From Actinomycetota bacterium (lineage in GTDB: Bacteria; Actinomycetota; Actinomycetes; UBA12327), in the NCBI GenBank assembly GCA_026392555.1, contig JAPLBW010000188.1:1-14757 (forward strand): a stretch of DNA of 14,757 bases. The letters are read 5' to 3'. Of the stretch, positions 1-7,078 are shown piece after piece; the first letter of the stretch is position 1, and each line of letters starts with the position of its first letter. Below the pieces are notes generated by a model. The model saw nothing but the letters and a program-made list of their open reading frames with translations. It did not search any database and had not been told where the DNA came from. The translations under genes and the position numbers were made by a program.

Positions 1-1035
1 GGCAATGGAGTGGGCAATCCCGTAGTGGTCGCGCGCGATGCCATTACCCACGCCACGACAGCGCTGTACGACGTAGTGATCGTCGACACCGCCGGTCGCT
101 TGGGTATTGATGACGAACTCATGCAGCAGGCCAGCGACATTCGCGATGCGGTGCAGCCGCAGGAGATCCTGTTTGTCCTCGACGCAATGACCGGACAAGA
201 CGCCGTCGTCACCGCGCAGTCATTCCTTGACGGTGTGGGATTTACCGGAGTGGTGTTGACCAAGCTGGACGGCGATGCTCGTGGTGGTGCGGCATTGAGT
301 GTCCGCGAACTCACCGGCCGTCCAGTGATGTTTGCTTCGACTGGTGAAAAACTAGAAGACTTTGAAATCTTTCATCCCGACCGGATGGCATCACGCATCC
401 TCGGCATGGGAGACCTGCTCACACTCATTGAGCAAGCTGAACGGGCGTTTGATGACGATCAAAAATCCAGACTTGCCGACAAGGTGGCAACGGGCGAGGA
501 CTTCACCCTCGATGACTTCTTAGAGCAGATGCAAGCGGTCCAGAAAATGGGATCGCTATCGAAAGTCATGTCCATGCTGCCCGGCCTTGGTGACATGCGC
601 GAAGCCATTGACAATCTTGATGATTCCGACATCAAGCGGATTGCAGCCATCATTGAGTCCATGACGCCGGCCGAACGCAAGGACCCATCCGTGCTTAACG
701 CGTCTCGTCGCGCGCGGATCGCGGCCGGCTCCGGGCGCACCGTCACCGACGTCAATCAGTTGGTTGATCGCTTTACCCAGGCGCGCAAAATGATGAAGCA
801 GATGGCCAAGACAGGTGGGCTGGGGATGGGTGGACCAGGAATGCCCATCCCAGGCATGGGTGGCCATGGCGGCAAGAAAGCTAAGCCCAAACCCGCCAAG
901 TCCAAGAAGGGGCGCAGCGGGAATCCGGCTAAGCGAGCGGCACAGGATGCCGGCCTAGACCTGACTGAGGGCGAGAGTTCGGCCGCCAATTTTGAGTTGC
1001 CCTCGGCCTTCAAGGACCTGCTGGGCGGCAAATAA
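1..1035 (+). CDS. ffh: Signal recognition particle GTPase Ffh (SRP54), 5'-truncated
   Basis: This is the C-terminal 344 residues of the SRP54 GTPase, which binds signal sequences and SRP RNA and brings ribosomes to the FtsY receptor at the membrane. The frame is open from base 1, so the N domain and the P-loop lie upstream of the window. Visible G-domain motifs are DTAGR (G3), TKLDGDARGG (G4) and TGEKLEDFEIFHPDRMASR near the end of the G domain. The methionine-rich M domain follows (FLEQMQAVQKMGSLSKVMSM, then RKMMKQMAKTGG), with the SRP-RNA-binding stretch SGRTVTDVNQLVDRF. The tail contains a Gly/Met/Pro segment and a Lys-rich segment, which is common in actinobacterial Ffh. It ends TAA at 1033-1035. 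The GTG at 10 is an internal codon, not a start. Identification is secure. Confidence 0.97.
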   Translation, partial: GNGVGNPVVVARDAITHATTALYDVVIVDTAGRLGIDDELMQQASDIRDAVQPQEILFVLDAMTGQDAVVTAQSFLDGVGFTGVVLTKLDGDARGGAALSVRELTGRPVMFASTGEKLEDFEIFHPDRMASRILGMGDLLTLIEQAERAFDDDQKSRLADKVATGEDFTLDDFLEQMQAVQKMGSLSKVMSMLPGLGDMREAIDNLDDSDIKRIAAIIESMTPAERKDPSVLNASRRARIAAGSGRTVTDVNQLVDRFTQARKMMKQMAKTGGLGMGGPGMPIPGMGGHGGKKAKPKPAKSKKGRSGNPAKRAAQDAGLDLTEGESSAANFELPSAFKDLLGGK

Positions 1036-1167
1036 GCCTGCTCTGGCAGACTACGACTGCTTGATCAGGCCCTCTCACCTGAGGAAAGCACCCCCGAACT
1101 TCCAGCTTCGCAACCCCACGCGTTGCCAGTCGTTCACCCAACACATCGTCAAGGAGACCCACACCTC

Positions 1168-1767
1168 GTGGCAGTCAAGATCAAACTTAAGCGTCTCGGC
1201 AAGATCCGTCAGCCCATGTACCGCATCGTCATTGCTGATGCCCGTACTGCGCGCAACGGTCGTTCGATCGAAGAGATCGGCGTTTACCGCCCCAAGGAAG
1301 ACCCATCGTTTATTCAGGTTGACTCAGAGCGCGTGCAGTACTGGCTCAGCGTGGGTGCACAGCCCACCGATGCCGTCACCGCGATCTTGAAGGTCACTGG
1401 CGACTGGCAGTCATTCAAGGGACTTCCCGCACCCGAGCCCATGAAGGTCGCTGTTAAGCCACCGACGAAGCAAGAACTCTTTGCTGTTGCTGCGAAGGAA
1501 GCCGCTGACGAGCCCAAGGATGGTGCGACTACTCCTAAGGCCAAGAAGGCTCCTAAGGTCGATGAGGCTCCTGCTGCTGCAGCTGCTCCCGTTGTGGAAG
1601 CTGTTGTCGTTGCCGATGCACCAGTTGTCGAAGAAGCCGCACCGGCTGCTGAAGAAGCTGTTGTCGCGGAAGCTGTTGTCGAAGAAGCCGCACCGGCTGC
1701 TGAAGAAGCTGTTGTTGCAGAAGCCGCGACTGAAGAAACCCCTGCTGCTGAAACCACTGAGGCTTAA
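1168..1767 (+). CDS. rpsP: 30S ribosomal protein S16 with long Ala/Glu-rich C-terminal tail
   Basis: S16 is a small-subunit assembly protein. The first ~85 residues are a full S16 domain (AVKIKLKRLGKIRQPMYRIV, then GVYRPKEDPSFIQVDSERVQ and DAVTAILKVTGDW). I place the start at GTG 1168 because the protein then begins V-A-V-K-I-K-L like other S16 proteins and AAGGAG lies at 1151-1156, 11 nt upstream; the ATG at 1123 would add 15 residues with no family match. The product is 199 residues, more than twice the size of a minimal S16. The extra ~110 residues are a Lys/Pro/Ala linker and then a low-complexity acidic Ala/Glu/Val tail with a tandem repeat. Actinobacterial S16 proteins often carry such tails, but their role is not known to me. 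The stop is 3 nt before khpA, so the two are probably co-translated. Confidence 0.96.
   Translation: MAVKIKLKRLGKIRQPMYRIVIADARTARNGRSIEEIGVYRPKEDPSFIQVDSERVQYWLSVGAQPTDAVTAILKVTGDWQSFKGLPAPEPMKVAVKPPTKQELFAVAAKEAADEPKDGATTPKAKKAPKVDEAPAAAAAPVVEAVVVADAPVVEEAAPAAEEAVVAEAVVEEAAPAAEEAVVAEAATEETPAAETTEA
1624..1725 (+). repeat. Two tandem 51-bp repeats inside the rpsP tail
   Basis: Positions 1624-1674 and 1675-1725 are direct tandem copies of a 51-bp unit, matching at 48 of 51 positions by my alignment. Each encodes the same 17 residues, VVEEAAPAAEEAVVAEA. All three differences are synonymous third-position changes (GTC/GTT, GCG/GCA, GCT/GCC). This looks like an in-frame duplication of part of the S16 tail that has kept its protein sequence. 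Confidence 0.9.
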
Positions 1768-1770
1768 TCC

Positions 1771-2004
1771 ATGTTGACCGAAGTTCTCGAACACCTTGTC
1801 CGCGGCGTCGTGGACAACCCCGAGGATGTTTTTGTCTCTGAGAGCAACCAACGTCGTGGTCGCATGATTGAAGTCCGGGTTCACCCCGATGACCTCGGTC
1901 GTGTGATCGGACGTGGGGGACGCACAGCTGTTGCCTTCCGCACGGTCGCTAAGGCACTGTCGGGTGGCAAAGGTGTGCGCATCGACTTTGTTGATGTTGC
2001 CTGA
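1771..2004 (+). CDS. khpA: KH-domain RNA-binding protein KhpA (YlqC family)
   Basis: This is a 77-residue single-KH-domain protein. The KH signature GRGG is at residues 47-50 within DDLGRVIGRGGRTAVAFR, followed by a short C-terminal beta strand (GVRIDFVDV). In Firmicutes, KhpA pairs with KhpB (Jag/EloR) and binds many transcripts, affecting cell elongation. A role in ribosome or RNA metabolism here rests on its fixed position between rpsP and rimM. The ATG at 1771 is 3 nt after the rpsP stop and no separate promoter is visible, so it is probably translationally coupled to rpsP. Length is typical of the family. Confidence 0.93.
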   Translation: MLTEVLEHLVRGVVDNPEDVFVSESNQRRGRMIEVRVHPDDLGRVIGRGGRTAVAFRTVAKALSGGKGVRIDFVDVA

Positions 2005-2039
2005 TCATTGCTCAACCTCGGTTCGGACGGTAGACCATC

Positions 2040-2603
2040 GTGTTAATCACAGTTGGACGCGTCGGCAAAGCGCACGGCATTCGCGGCAGTGTGACGATTC
2101 AGGTCCTCACTGACGAGCCGGAGTCTCGCTTTGTTGTCGGGTCGCCGATCAAAACTGAGCCAGCCTTGCCCCAACCTTTAGTTATCGCGGGCTTGAAATG
2201 GCATTCGGGTCGCCTCTTGATGGATTTTGAAGGGGTTATCGGCCGCACTGCAGCTGAATCGTTGCGTGGCACCTTGTTACAGGTTGAGGTCGATCAGTTT
2301 GAGCGCCCCGAAGACCCTGACGAGTACTACGACCACCAACTCGTGGGACTCAATGTTTCGCTGGTGAATGGGGAATTACTGGGAACCATTGCCGAGATTT
2401 CCCATCTTCCCGCGCAAGACCTCTTGGTGGTCACGGCCGCGACTGCCGTCGATGAGTCCACTGGGCCCAAGGCCGAATACCTCATCCCCTTTGTTCGTGC
2501 CATCGTGATGTCGGTTGATCTGGAAACTGGACTCGTCGTTGATCCGCCCCCTGGCTTGCTCGGTGAGATTGACGAACCTGATAGTTCGGACACCGATGCC
2601 TAA
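2040..2603 (+). CDS. rimM: Ribosome maturation factor RimM
   Basis: RimM binds the 30S head near S19 and assists late 16S rRNA processing. The 187-residue protein begins with the family signature VGRVGKAHGIRGSVTIQVLT (residues ~4-23), and the C-terminal PRC-barrel part has EYYDHQLVGLNV and EYLIPFVRAIV. The start is GTG 2040, the only start that leaves the N-terminal signature intact; no strong Shine-Dalgarno sequence is visible in the 35-nt gap after khpA. The stop TAA at 2601-2603 shares its last A with the trmD ATG (TAATG), a typical coupling arrangement. The acidic end (DEPDSSDTDA) is unremarkable. Confidence 0.96.
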   Translation: MLITVGRVGKAHGIRGSVTIQVLTDEPESRFVVGSPIKTEPALPQPLVIAGLKWHSGRLLMDFEGVIGRTAAESLRGTLLQVEVDQFERPEDPDEYYDHQLVGLNVSLVNGELLGTIAEISHLPAQDLLVVTAATAVDESTGPKAEYLIPFVRAIVMSVDLETGLVVDPPPGLLGEIDEPDSSDTDA

Positions 2604-3397
2604 TGCGCATCGACGTCGTCACGATTTTTCCTGAATATCTCGCGCCAGCGAGTTTGTCGTTGTTGGGTAAGGCTCAATCTGCCGGCCTAATTTCTGTGCA
2701 CGTGCATGATCTGCGCGAACACGCTACTGATCGGCATAACACGGTGGATGACTCCCCGTATGGCGGCGGACCGGGCATGGTCATGATGGCTGAGCCATGG
2801 GGGCTAGCACTTGATGCGATTGCCGGTCAAGCCATAGCTGCTGGGGTGCGACCTCGCCTTGTGGTGCCCACTCCATCGGGTCGCGTTTTCGATCAAGCTG
2901 TGGCGAGCGAGTTAGCGCAGGTGGAGCACCTGGTTTTTGCCTGTGGACGTTACGAGGGAATTGATAGTCGCGTTTTGCTCGCCGCCGAAGCTGATTTTGA
3001 TGTGGATGAAATCTCCATCGGAGATTACGTCTTGGCCGGCGGTGAGGTTGCTGCACTGGTCATGATTGAAGCCACCACTCGCTTGGTTGCCGGAGTGTTG
3101 GGTAATGAGGAATCCGTAGCCGATGATTCCTTTGCGCCAGGGCGCATGGAGAGGCTGGTCGAGGGCCCGGTCTTCACCAAGCCTTCGCAGTGGCGTGGCC
3201 TTGAGGTGCCAGAAGTTTTGCTGTCGGGGGATCACGCGGCTATCGCGCGTTGGCGTCGCGATCAAGCCCTCCGGCGCACGGCCACCCGCCGTCCCGAGCT
3301 GATTGAGCACACACCGGCTGAGCAATTTGATCCCCAAGACCTGGAAGTGCTGGCGGCCCTTGGCTGGCGCGAAGACCAAGGGCGCTGGATCCGCTAA
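2603..3397 (+). CDS. trmD: tRNA (guanine-N1)-methyltransferase TrmD
   Basis: TrmD uses S-adenosylmethionine to make m1G37 next to the anticodon of tRNAs reading CNN and some other codons, which prevents +1 frameshifting. The protein is 264 residues. It starts MRIDVVTIFPEYL and contains DSPYGGGPGMVMM, the trefoil-knot SAM-binding region FACGRYEGIDSR and EISIGDYVLAGGEVAALVMI, and a C-terminal helical domain (WRRDQALRRTATRRPELI). All are diagnostic for SPOUT-class TrmD. It overlaps rimM by one base. The rimM-trmD pairing is conserved in most bacteria. No unusual residues were noticed. Confidence 0.98.
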   Translation: MRIDVVTIFPEYLAPASLSLLGKAQSAGLISVHVHDLREHATDRHNTVDDSPYGGGPGMVMMAEPWGLALDAIAGQAIAAGVRPRLVVPTPSGRVFDQAVASELAQVEHLVFACGRYEGIDSRVLLAAEADFDVDEISIGDYVLAGGEVAALVMIEATTRLVAGVLGNEESVADDSFAPGRMERLVEGPVFTKPSQWRGLEVPEVLLSGDHAAIARWRRDQALRRTATRRPELIEHTPAEQFDPQDLEVLAALGWREDQGRWIR

Positions 3398-3539
3398 ATC
3401 GCGCCTATGTCACACTGAGCGAGCATTAATCCGGTCGGCTTCTCCGCCACAGGGGAGCGCCAACTCACCGTGATTGATCACCCCGAGCACCACTTGATTT
3501 CACGGAGTCGACCTGTGGCGCCTGCGAAGGAGCGAACTG
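3398..3539 (+). promoter_or_regulatory. rplS leader with long-range inverted repeat
   Basis: This 142-nt gene-free stretch lies between trmD and rplS. A perfect 9-bp inverted repeat pairs 3445-3453 (CGCCACAGG) with 3512-3520 (CCTGTGGCG), ending 6 nt before the AAGGAG ribosome-binding site (3527-3532). Inside it is the palindrome GTGAT-TG-ATCAC. An alternative local hairpin, GGC-TT-CTCC (3437-3445) with GGAG-C-GCC (3454-3461), overlaps the 5' arm, so the two folds exclude each other. Autoregulatory leaders before rplS are known in other phyla. Assigning that role here is inference; no clear promoter hexamers were found. Confidence 0.45.
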
Positions 3540-3899
3540 ATGAACACCCTTGATTCTGTTGATGCCGCGTCATTGCGCGACGACATCCCCAACTTCCGCC
3601 CCGGTGACACCGTCAAGGTTCACGTGCGCGTTATTGAAGGAACTCGTTCTCGAATCCAGATCTTCCAGGGCGTAGTCATTCGTCGCCAAGGTGGCGGCCT
3701 GCAGGAAACCTTCACCGTTCGTAAGATTAGCTTCGGTGTCGGCGTCGAGCGCACCTTCCCAGTCCACACCCCGGTAGTTGAAAAGATCGAAATCGTCACC
3801 CGTGGTGATGTGCGTCGCGCCAAGCTCTACTACCTGCGCGACCTCCGCGGCAAGAAGGCCAAGATCAAGGAAAAGCGCGACACCCCCGCAAACTCCTAA
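3540..3899 (+). CDS. rplS: 50S ribosomal protein L19
   Basis: L19 sits at the subunit interface of the ribosome and contributes to bridges with 16S rRNA. The 119-residue protein shows the family pattern: FRPGDTVKVHVRVIEGTRSR (residues ~20-39), QIFQGVVIRRQGGG, and VGVERTFPVHTPVVEKIEIV, then a basic C-terminal helix (RRAKLYYLRDLRGKKAKIKE). The ATG at 3540 has AAGGAG 7 nt upstream, the strongest ribosome-binding site in the first third of the window, as expected for a highly expressed gene. It is separated from trmD by a structured leader, so it may have its own regulation. Confidence 0.97.
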   Translation: MNTLDSVDAASLRDDIPNFRPGDTVKVHVRVIEGTRSRIQIFQGVVIRRQGGGLQETFTVRKISFGVGVERTFPVHTPVVEKIEIVTRGDVRRAKLYYLRDLRGKKAKIKEKRDTPANS

Positions 3900-3911
3900 C
3901 GTCATCCAGTT

Positions 3912-3927
3912 GGCTCAAACCTGAGCC
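3912..3927 (+). terminator. Candidate hairpin terminator after rplS
   Basis: A perfect 6-bp stem, GGCTCA-AACC-TGAGCC, begins 12 nt after the rplS stop. Only a short CTTGTG follows; a T5 run occurs later at 3953-3957. The position fits a terminator or 3'-end-protecting hairpin, but the missing U-tract keeps this tentative. It would separate the ribosomal genes from the signal peptidase genes. Confidence 0.4.
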
Positions 3928-3971
3928 CTTGTGAGTGAGTGCTTCCCCATGGTTTTTCCCACTAGGCTTGC

Positions 3972-4838
3972 ATGACTATGGATGATGCCGTGGTCGGATT
4001 GCCAACCGATGCCAGCCTTGATGTATCGGAAGCAGGGCGCGCAAGTCATCGCGCTGCCAAGGGTGTCAAACCGCCTCGCAGTTCGCGTAAAGAACGCAAG
4101 GCAAAGGACACGGCACGAGCATCCTCTGGTCGGCATCGCCGCCTGCTGCCCAATCGACCCTTTTGGCAAGAACTCCCTATTTTGATCATCGTGGCGTTGC
4201 TGGCCGCGTACTTAATGAAGACTTTCGTTTTCCAGGTGTTCTTTATCCCCTCTGGATCGATGGAAAACACCTTGCGCATTAACGACCGTGTGCTCGTTGA
4301 CAAGGTGAGTTATGGCTTTCGAGACATTAAGCGCGGCGAGGTGATCGTCTTCAATGCCCAAGGTGTCTTGTCGCCGGAAAATTCCAAGCCACTGCCGGCA
4401 TCCAATGCGATCGACGGCGCAATCCGCAGCGTACAAAATATCTTTGGCCTGGCGCAAAATTCCGAGACGGACTACATCAAGCGCGTCATTGGATTACCAG
4501 GCGATCGCATTGCGTGTTGCGATGCCCAAGGACGCATGACGATCAACGGTGTGCCACTGGATGAACAGAGCTATCTCTATCCCGGCGATGCCGCGTCCTT
4601 GACGCCCTTCGATGTCCTGGTCCCAGACAAGAAGCTCTGGGTGATGGGGGATCACCGGTCGGCCTCGGCGGACTCTCGATCGCGCATCGGCACTCCCGGT
4701 GGGGGTTTCGTCCCCCAAGATCGCCTCGTTGGTCGAGCTTTTGTCGTAACCTTCCCATTCAACAGTTTGCGCCGACTCTCCATCCCTGAAACTTTTAAGC
4801 AGCCTGCCATTGAGGCCCAGAAGGGTAAGTCCAAGTGA
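3972..4838 (+). CDS. lepB: Type I signal peptidase (first of a tandem pair)
   Basis: This enzyme cleaves signal peptides of exported proteins at the outer face of the membrane. The 288-residue protein has a ~65-residue basic, Ser/Arg/Lys-rich cytosolic segment, one membrane helix (LPILIIVALLAAYLMKTFVF, residues ~68-87), and the box-B motif FIPSGSMENTL with catalytic Ser96. YIKRVIGLPGDR carries the general base Lys170, and MGDHRSASADSR is box E. There is no second membrane segment, so the topology is N-in/C-out. The start could be ATG 3972 or ATG 3978; neither has a good Shine-Dalgarno sequence. The end overlaps the next gene by 4 bases (GTGA). A Cys-Cys pair in IACCDAQGR recurs in the paralogue. 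Family and catalytic residues are secure. Confidence 0.95.
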   Translation: MTMDDAVVGLPTDASLDVSEAGRASHRAAKGVKPPRSSRKERKAKDTARASSGRHRRLLPNRPFWQELPILIIVALLAAYLMKTFVFQVFFIPSGSMENTLRINDRVLVDKVSYGFRDIKRGEVIVFNAQGVLSPENSKPLPASNAIDGAIRSVQNIFGLAQNSETDYIKRVIGLPGDRIACCDAQGRMTINGVPLDEQSYLYPGDAASLTPFDVLVPDKKLWVMGDHRSASADSRSRIGTPGGGFVPQDRLVGRAFVVTFPFNSLRRLSIPETFKQPAIEAQKGKSK

Positions 4839-5584
4839 GCGACTCGCCAGCAGGTGTGCCCAGCGAAGACGGGGATGGGCTTGCCGCAACCGAAAAAGAG
4901 GATTCAAAGGTTGGCTGGTCTGCGGCCAAGGAAATCGCCATCATCATCGTCATCGCGTTGGTCTTAAGTTCGCTGGTCCGCGCTTTCTTGTTCCAAGCCT
5001 TTTGGATTCCCTCGGGCTCCATGGAAAACACTTTGCTTCCTGAGGACCGAATTCTGGTCAATAAGCTCAGCACGCATTTTGGCGAAATCCATCGCGGTGA
5101 TGTCGTGGTCTTCAGCGATCCCTCCAATTGGCTCTCGGACGGATTCGACGAGGGAAACATTGTGCAGCGATCGGTTCGCAAGGCGTTCTCGATCGTTGGC
5201 CTCGCAGCATCTCCGTCTGATCGTGACTTGGTCAAGCGCGCGATCGGTGTCGGTGGCGACAAAGTCGTCTGCTGCGATGCGCAGGGACGAGTTTCTGTTA
5301 ACGGGAAGCCCTTAGACGAGAAGTCCTACCTCTATCCCGGTGATGCCCCCAGCGATGAACCGTTCAACGTCACCGTCCCCGTGGGTTCCCTGTGGGTGAT
5401 GGGAGACCATCGCTCGGCCTCAGGGGATTCGCGCTTCCATCAGCAAGATCCCGGTGGTCCGTTTGTCCCGATCGACAGGGTGCTGGGTCGTGGCATGTGG
5501 GTGGGTTGGCCGGTGAGTCGGTGGTCGGTCTTGCGAGTGCCAGAAACGTTTAGTTCTATTCCGGTCAAGCCCGCAGGGAAATAG
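4835..5584 (+). CDS. lepB: Type I signal peptidase (second of a tandem pair)
   Basis: This is a paralogue of the preceding gene, 249 residues, with a shorter acidic N-terminus (~27 residues) instead of a basic one. It has one membrane helix (IAIIIVIALVLSSLVRAF, residues ~34-51), WIPSGSMENTL with catalytic Ser62, LVKRAIGVGGDK with Lys134, and MGDHRSASGDSR. The segment VCCDAQGRVSVNGKPLDEKS closely matches the first copy, and both share SYLYPGDA. The GTG start at 4835 overlaps the upstream TGA, so translation is probably coupled. Tandem signal peptidase genes after rplS are known in Streptomyces. The divergent N-termini and the loop between the Ser and Lys boxes suggest different substrates or partners; that is inference. 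Confidence 0.95.
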   Translation: MSDSPAGVPSEDGDGLAATEKEDSKVGWSAAKEIAIIIVIALVLSSLVRAFLFQAFWIPSGSMENTLLPEDRILVNKLSTHFGEIHRGDVVVFSDPSNWLSDGFDEGNIVQRSVRKAFSIVGLAASPSDRDLVKRAIGVGGDKVVCCDAQGRVSVNGKPLDEKSYLYPGDAPSDEPFNVTVPVGSLWVMGDHRSASGDSRFHQQDPGGPFVPIDRVLGRGMWVGWPVSRWSVLRVPETFSSIPVKPAGK

Positions 5585-5594
5585 ACCGATCGCA

Positions 5595-6302
5595 ATGGCC
5601 ACGAATACATTGACCGCCACGAAGCGCGATTTACGCCGCTACGAAGCTGCACTCACGTTGCGTGGCTTTAGTCCAATAGCCGGCGTTGATGAAGCCGGCC
5701 GAGGTGCCTGCGCCGGCCCACTCGTTGTGGCAGCGGTGGTGTTAGGCGATGACCTCGCGGAGGTCAACGACTCGAAGGCGCTCACACCGCGACGACGCGA
5801 AGCCCTGTTTGACACGATCATGAGTCAGGCCACCGCGGTATCTGTGGTGGTGGTGGAGCCGGCTGAAATTGATGAACTCGGTGTGCATCACGCTGACCTC
5901 GAAGGAATGCGCCGAGCCATCGCCCGATTGTCCGTTGTTCCACAGTATGCGTTGACCGACGGCTATCCCATCAAAGGTTTGCCAATTCCCTCGCTGGCGG
6001 TCTGGAAGGGCGATCAAGTGTGTGCGTCCGTGGCGGCAGCCTCCATCATTGCCAAGGTCACCCGAGACCGGATCATGTGTGAGCTTGATCAGCAATTTCC
6101 CGAATATGGTTTTGCCGGCCACAAGGGATACGTCACCGCGGCGCACCGACAGGCTTTGGTTGACCATGGTCCCAGGGCTGTCCATCGCTACTCGTTCGCG
6201 CCAGTTATTTCGGCAGCGCGCCTTCACGGCATCGAAATGTCATCTACAGTGAAGTCCTCCTCGACGAGAGGAACGTCGGCGAAGGGGAAGGTGCGCGCAT
6301 GA
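5595..6302 (+). CDS. rnhB: Ribonuclease HII
   Basis: RNase HII cuts the RNA strand of RNA-DNA hybrids and starts removal of misincorporated ribonucleotides. The 235-residue protein has the four acidic active-site residues: Asp32 and Glu33 in IAGVDEAGRGACAGPL, Asp122 in LTDGYPIKG, and Asp140 in WKGDQVCASVAAASIIAKVT. NDSKALTPRRREAL and the C-terminal FAGHKGYVTAAHRQAL are also typical. The last ~18 residues are a Ser/Thr/Lys/Arg-rich tail with no family match. The ATG at 5595 is 10 nt after the lepB stop. The stop overlaps the next gene's ATG (ATGA at 6299-6302). Confidence 0.97.
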   Translation: MATNTLTATKRDLRRYEAALTLRGFSPIAGVDEAGRGACAGPLVVAAVVLGDDLAEVNDSKALTPRRREALFDTIMSQATAVSVVVVEPAEIDELGVHHADLEGMRRAIARLSVVPQYALTDGYPIKGLPIPSLAVWKGDQVCASVAAASIIAKVTRDRIMCELDQQFPEYGFAGHKGYVTAAHRQALVDHGPRAVHRYSFAPVISAARLHGIEMSSTVKSSSTRGTSAKGKVRA

Positions 6303-6616
6303 GTTCGGATGAACTGGAAAACTATGAGGCCGCCACCGAGCTCACCTTATTCAAGGAATATCGCGACGTCTTCGCCATGTTCAAGTACGCGGTTGAAACC
6401 GATCAGCGGTTCTACCTGTGCAATAGCGTGGAAGTGGAAACCAGACTCACACCCGCCGGGCAGGCCTATTTCGAAGTCGTTGTAGACGATGCCTGGATTT
6501 GGGATAACCATCGGCCGGCACGCTTCATCCGTAATGCGCGCTTGATTACTTTTAAGGATGTTCAGGTGGAGGAGTTGGCCCACCCTGCGAGTCCGGAATT
6601 TGATTCCCTCACCTAA
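6299..6616 (+). CDS. DUF2469 family protein, function unknown
   Basis: This 105-residue acidic soluble protein matches the actinobacterial DUF2469 family (the Rv2901c type in Mycobacterium tuberculosis). I recognise the family by the pattern LENYEAATELTLFKEYRDV, FKYAVETDQRFYLCN, YFEVVVDDAWIWD, PARFIRNARLITFKDVQVEE. It has no signal peptide, membrane segment or catalytic motif I can name. It is always found next to rnhB in the genomes I know, and here the two overlap by 4 bases (ATGA), suggesting coupled translation and possibly a shared nucleic-acid role. That link is context only. Length is typical of the family. Confidence 0.9.
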   Translation: MSSDELENYEAATELTLFKEYRDVFAMFKYAVETDQRFYLCNSVEVETRLTPAGQAYFEVVVDDAWIWDNHRPARFIRNARLITFKDVQVEELAHPASPEFDSLT

Positions 6617-6697
6617 CGCGTCACACAGCAGGGTGTTCGTCGGTGCCTTTTAGCCCACCCATGAGTCGACCAGTCTGTCTTCGCCTGCGATCCGTCC

Positions 6698-7078
6698 ATG
6701 CTGTGCGCAATGAAAGCCAGCATGCGCCATCACCTCGTCCTAGGCCGTCGCGGCGAAAACCTCGCGGTCACCTACCTCTCTAATCAAGGGCTGGTCATCC
6801 TTGATCGCAATTGGCGCTGTTCGATGGGTGAGATCGACATCGTGGCGCGCGACGGCGATGTGGTGGTGATGTGTGAGGTCAAAACGCGAAGCTCCCATCG
6901 CTTTGGTTCGCCGTTTGAAGCCATCACGGCACAAAAGGCCAATCGATTGCAACGGCTGGCTTTCGCTTGGCTGCAGGAACAAGGACTCGGTCCCCGGGAG
7001 CTGCGCTTTGACGTGGTGGCCATCGTTGATTCAGGAATGGGCGAGCCGGAACTAACCCATCACCAACATGTCGTCTGA
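6698..7078 (+). CDS. yraN: YraN / UPF0102 family nuclease-like protein
   Basis: This is a small protein with a restriction-endonuclease-like fold. The PD-(D/E)XK core is visible: Glu20 in LGRRGENLAV, Asp47 in MGEIDIVARDG, and Glu60/Lys62 in MCEVKTRSSHRFGSP. A helical end follows (AITAQKANRLQRLAFAWLQE) and then LRFDVVAIV. The family's role is unsettled; the fixed position before comM and dprA suggests DNA processing, which is inference. ATG 6698 gives 126 residues; in-frame ATGs at 6710 and 6722 are also possible, and none has a clear Shine-Dalgarno sequence. The gene ends 11 nt inside comM. It is separated from the upstream gene by 81 nt. Confidence 0.92.
   Translation: MLCAMKASMRHHLVLGRRGENLAVTYLSNQGLVILDRNWRCSMGEIDIVARDGDVVVMCEVKTRSSHRFGSPFEAITAQKANRLQRLAFAWLQEQGLGPRELRFDVVAIVDSGMGEPELTHHQHVV

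Noticed and set aside
1036..1070. Possible terminator after ffh (GCCTG/CAGGC and GCAG/CTGC)
   Set aside because: The stems are short, split by a 5+5-nt internal loop, and no T-run follows.
4494..4907. Minus-strand open frames across the two lepB genes
   Set aside because: They overlap the catalytic regions of clear signal peptidase genes and show no protein features of their own.
5742..6227. 161-codon minus-strand open frame opposite rnhB
   Set aside because: It is a shadow of rnhB, whose catalytic motifs are all present; there is no ribosome-binding site or domain on the minus strand.
6631..6660. GGGTG/CACCC inverted repeat between the DUF2469 gene and yraN
   Set aside because: It is only 5 bp with a 20-nt loop, which is within chance expectation.
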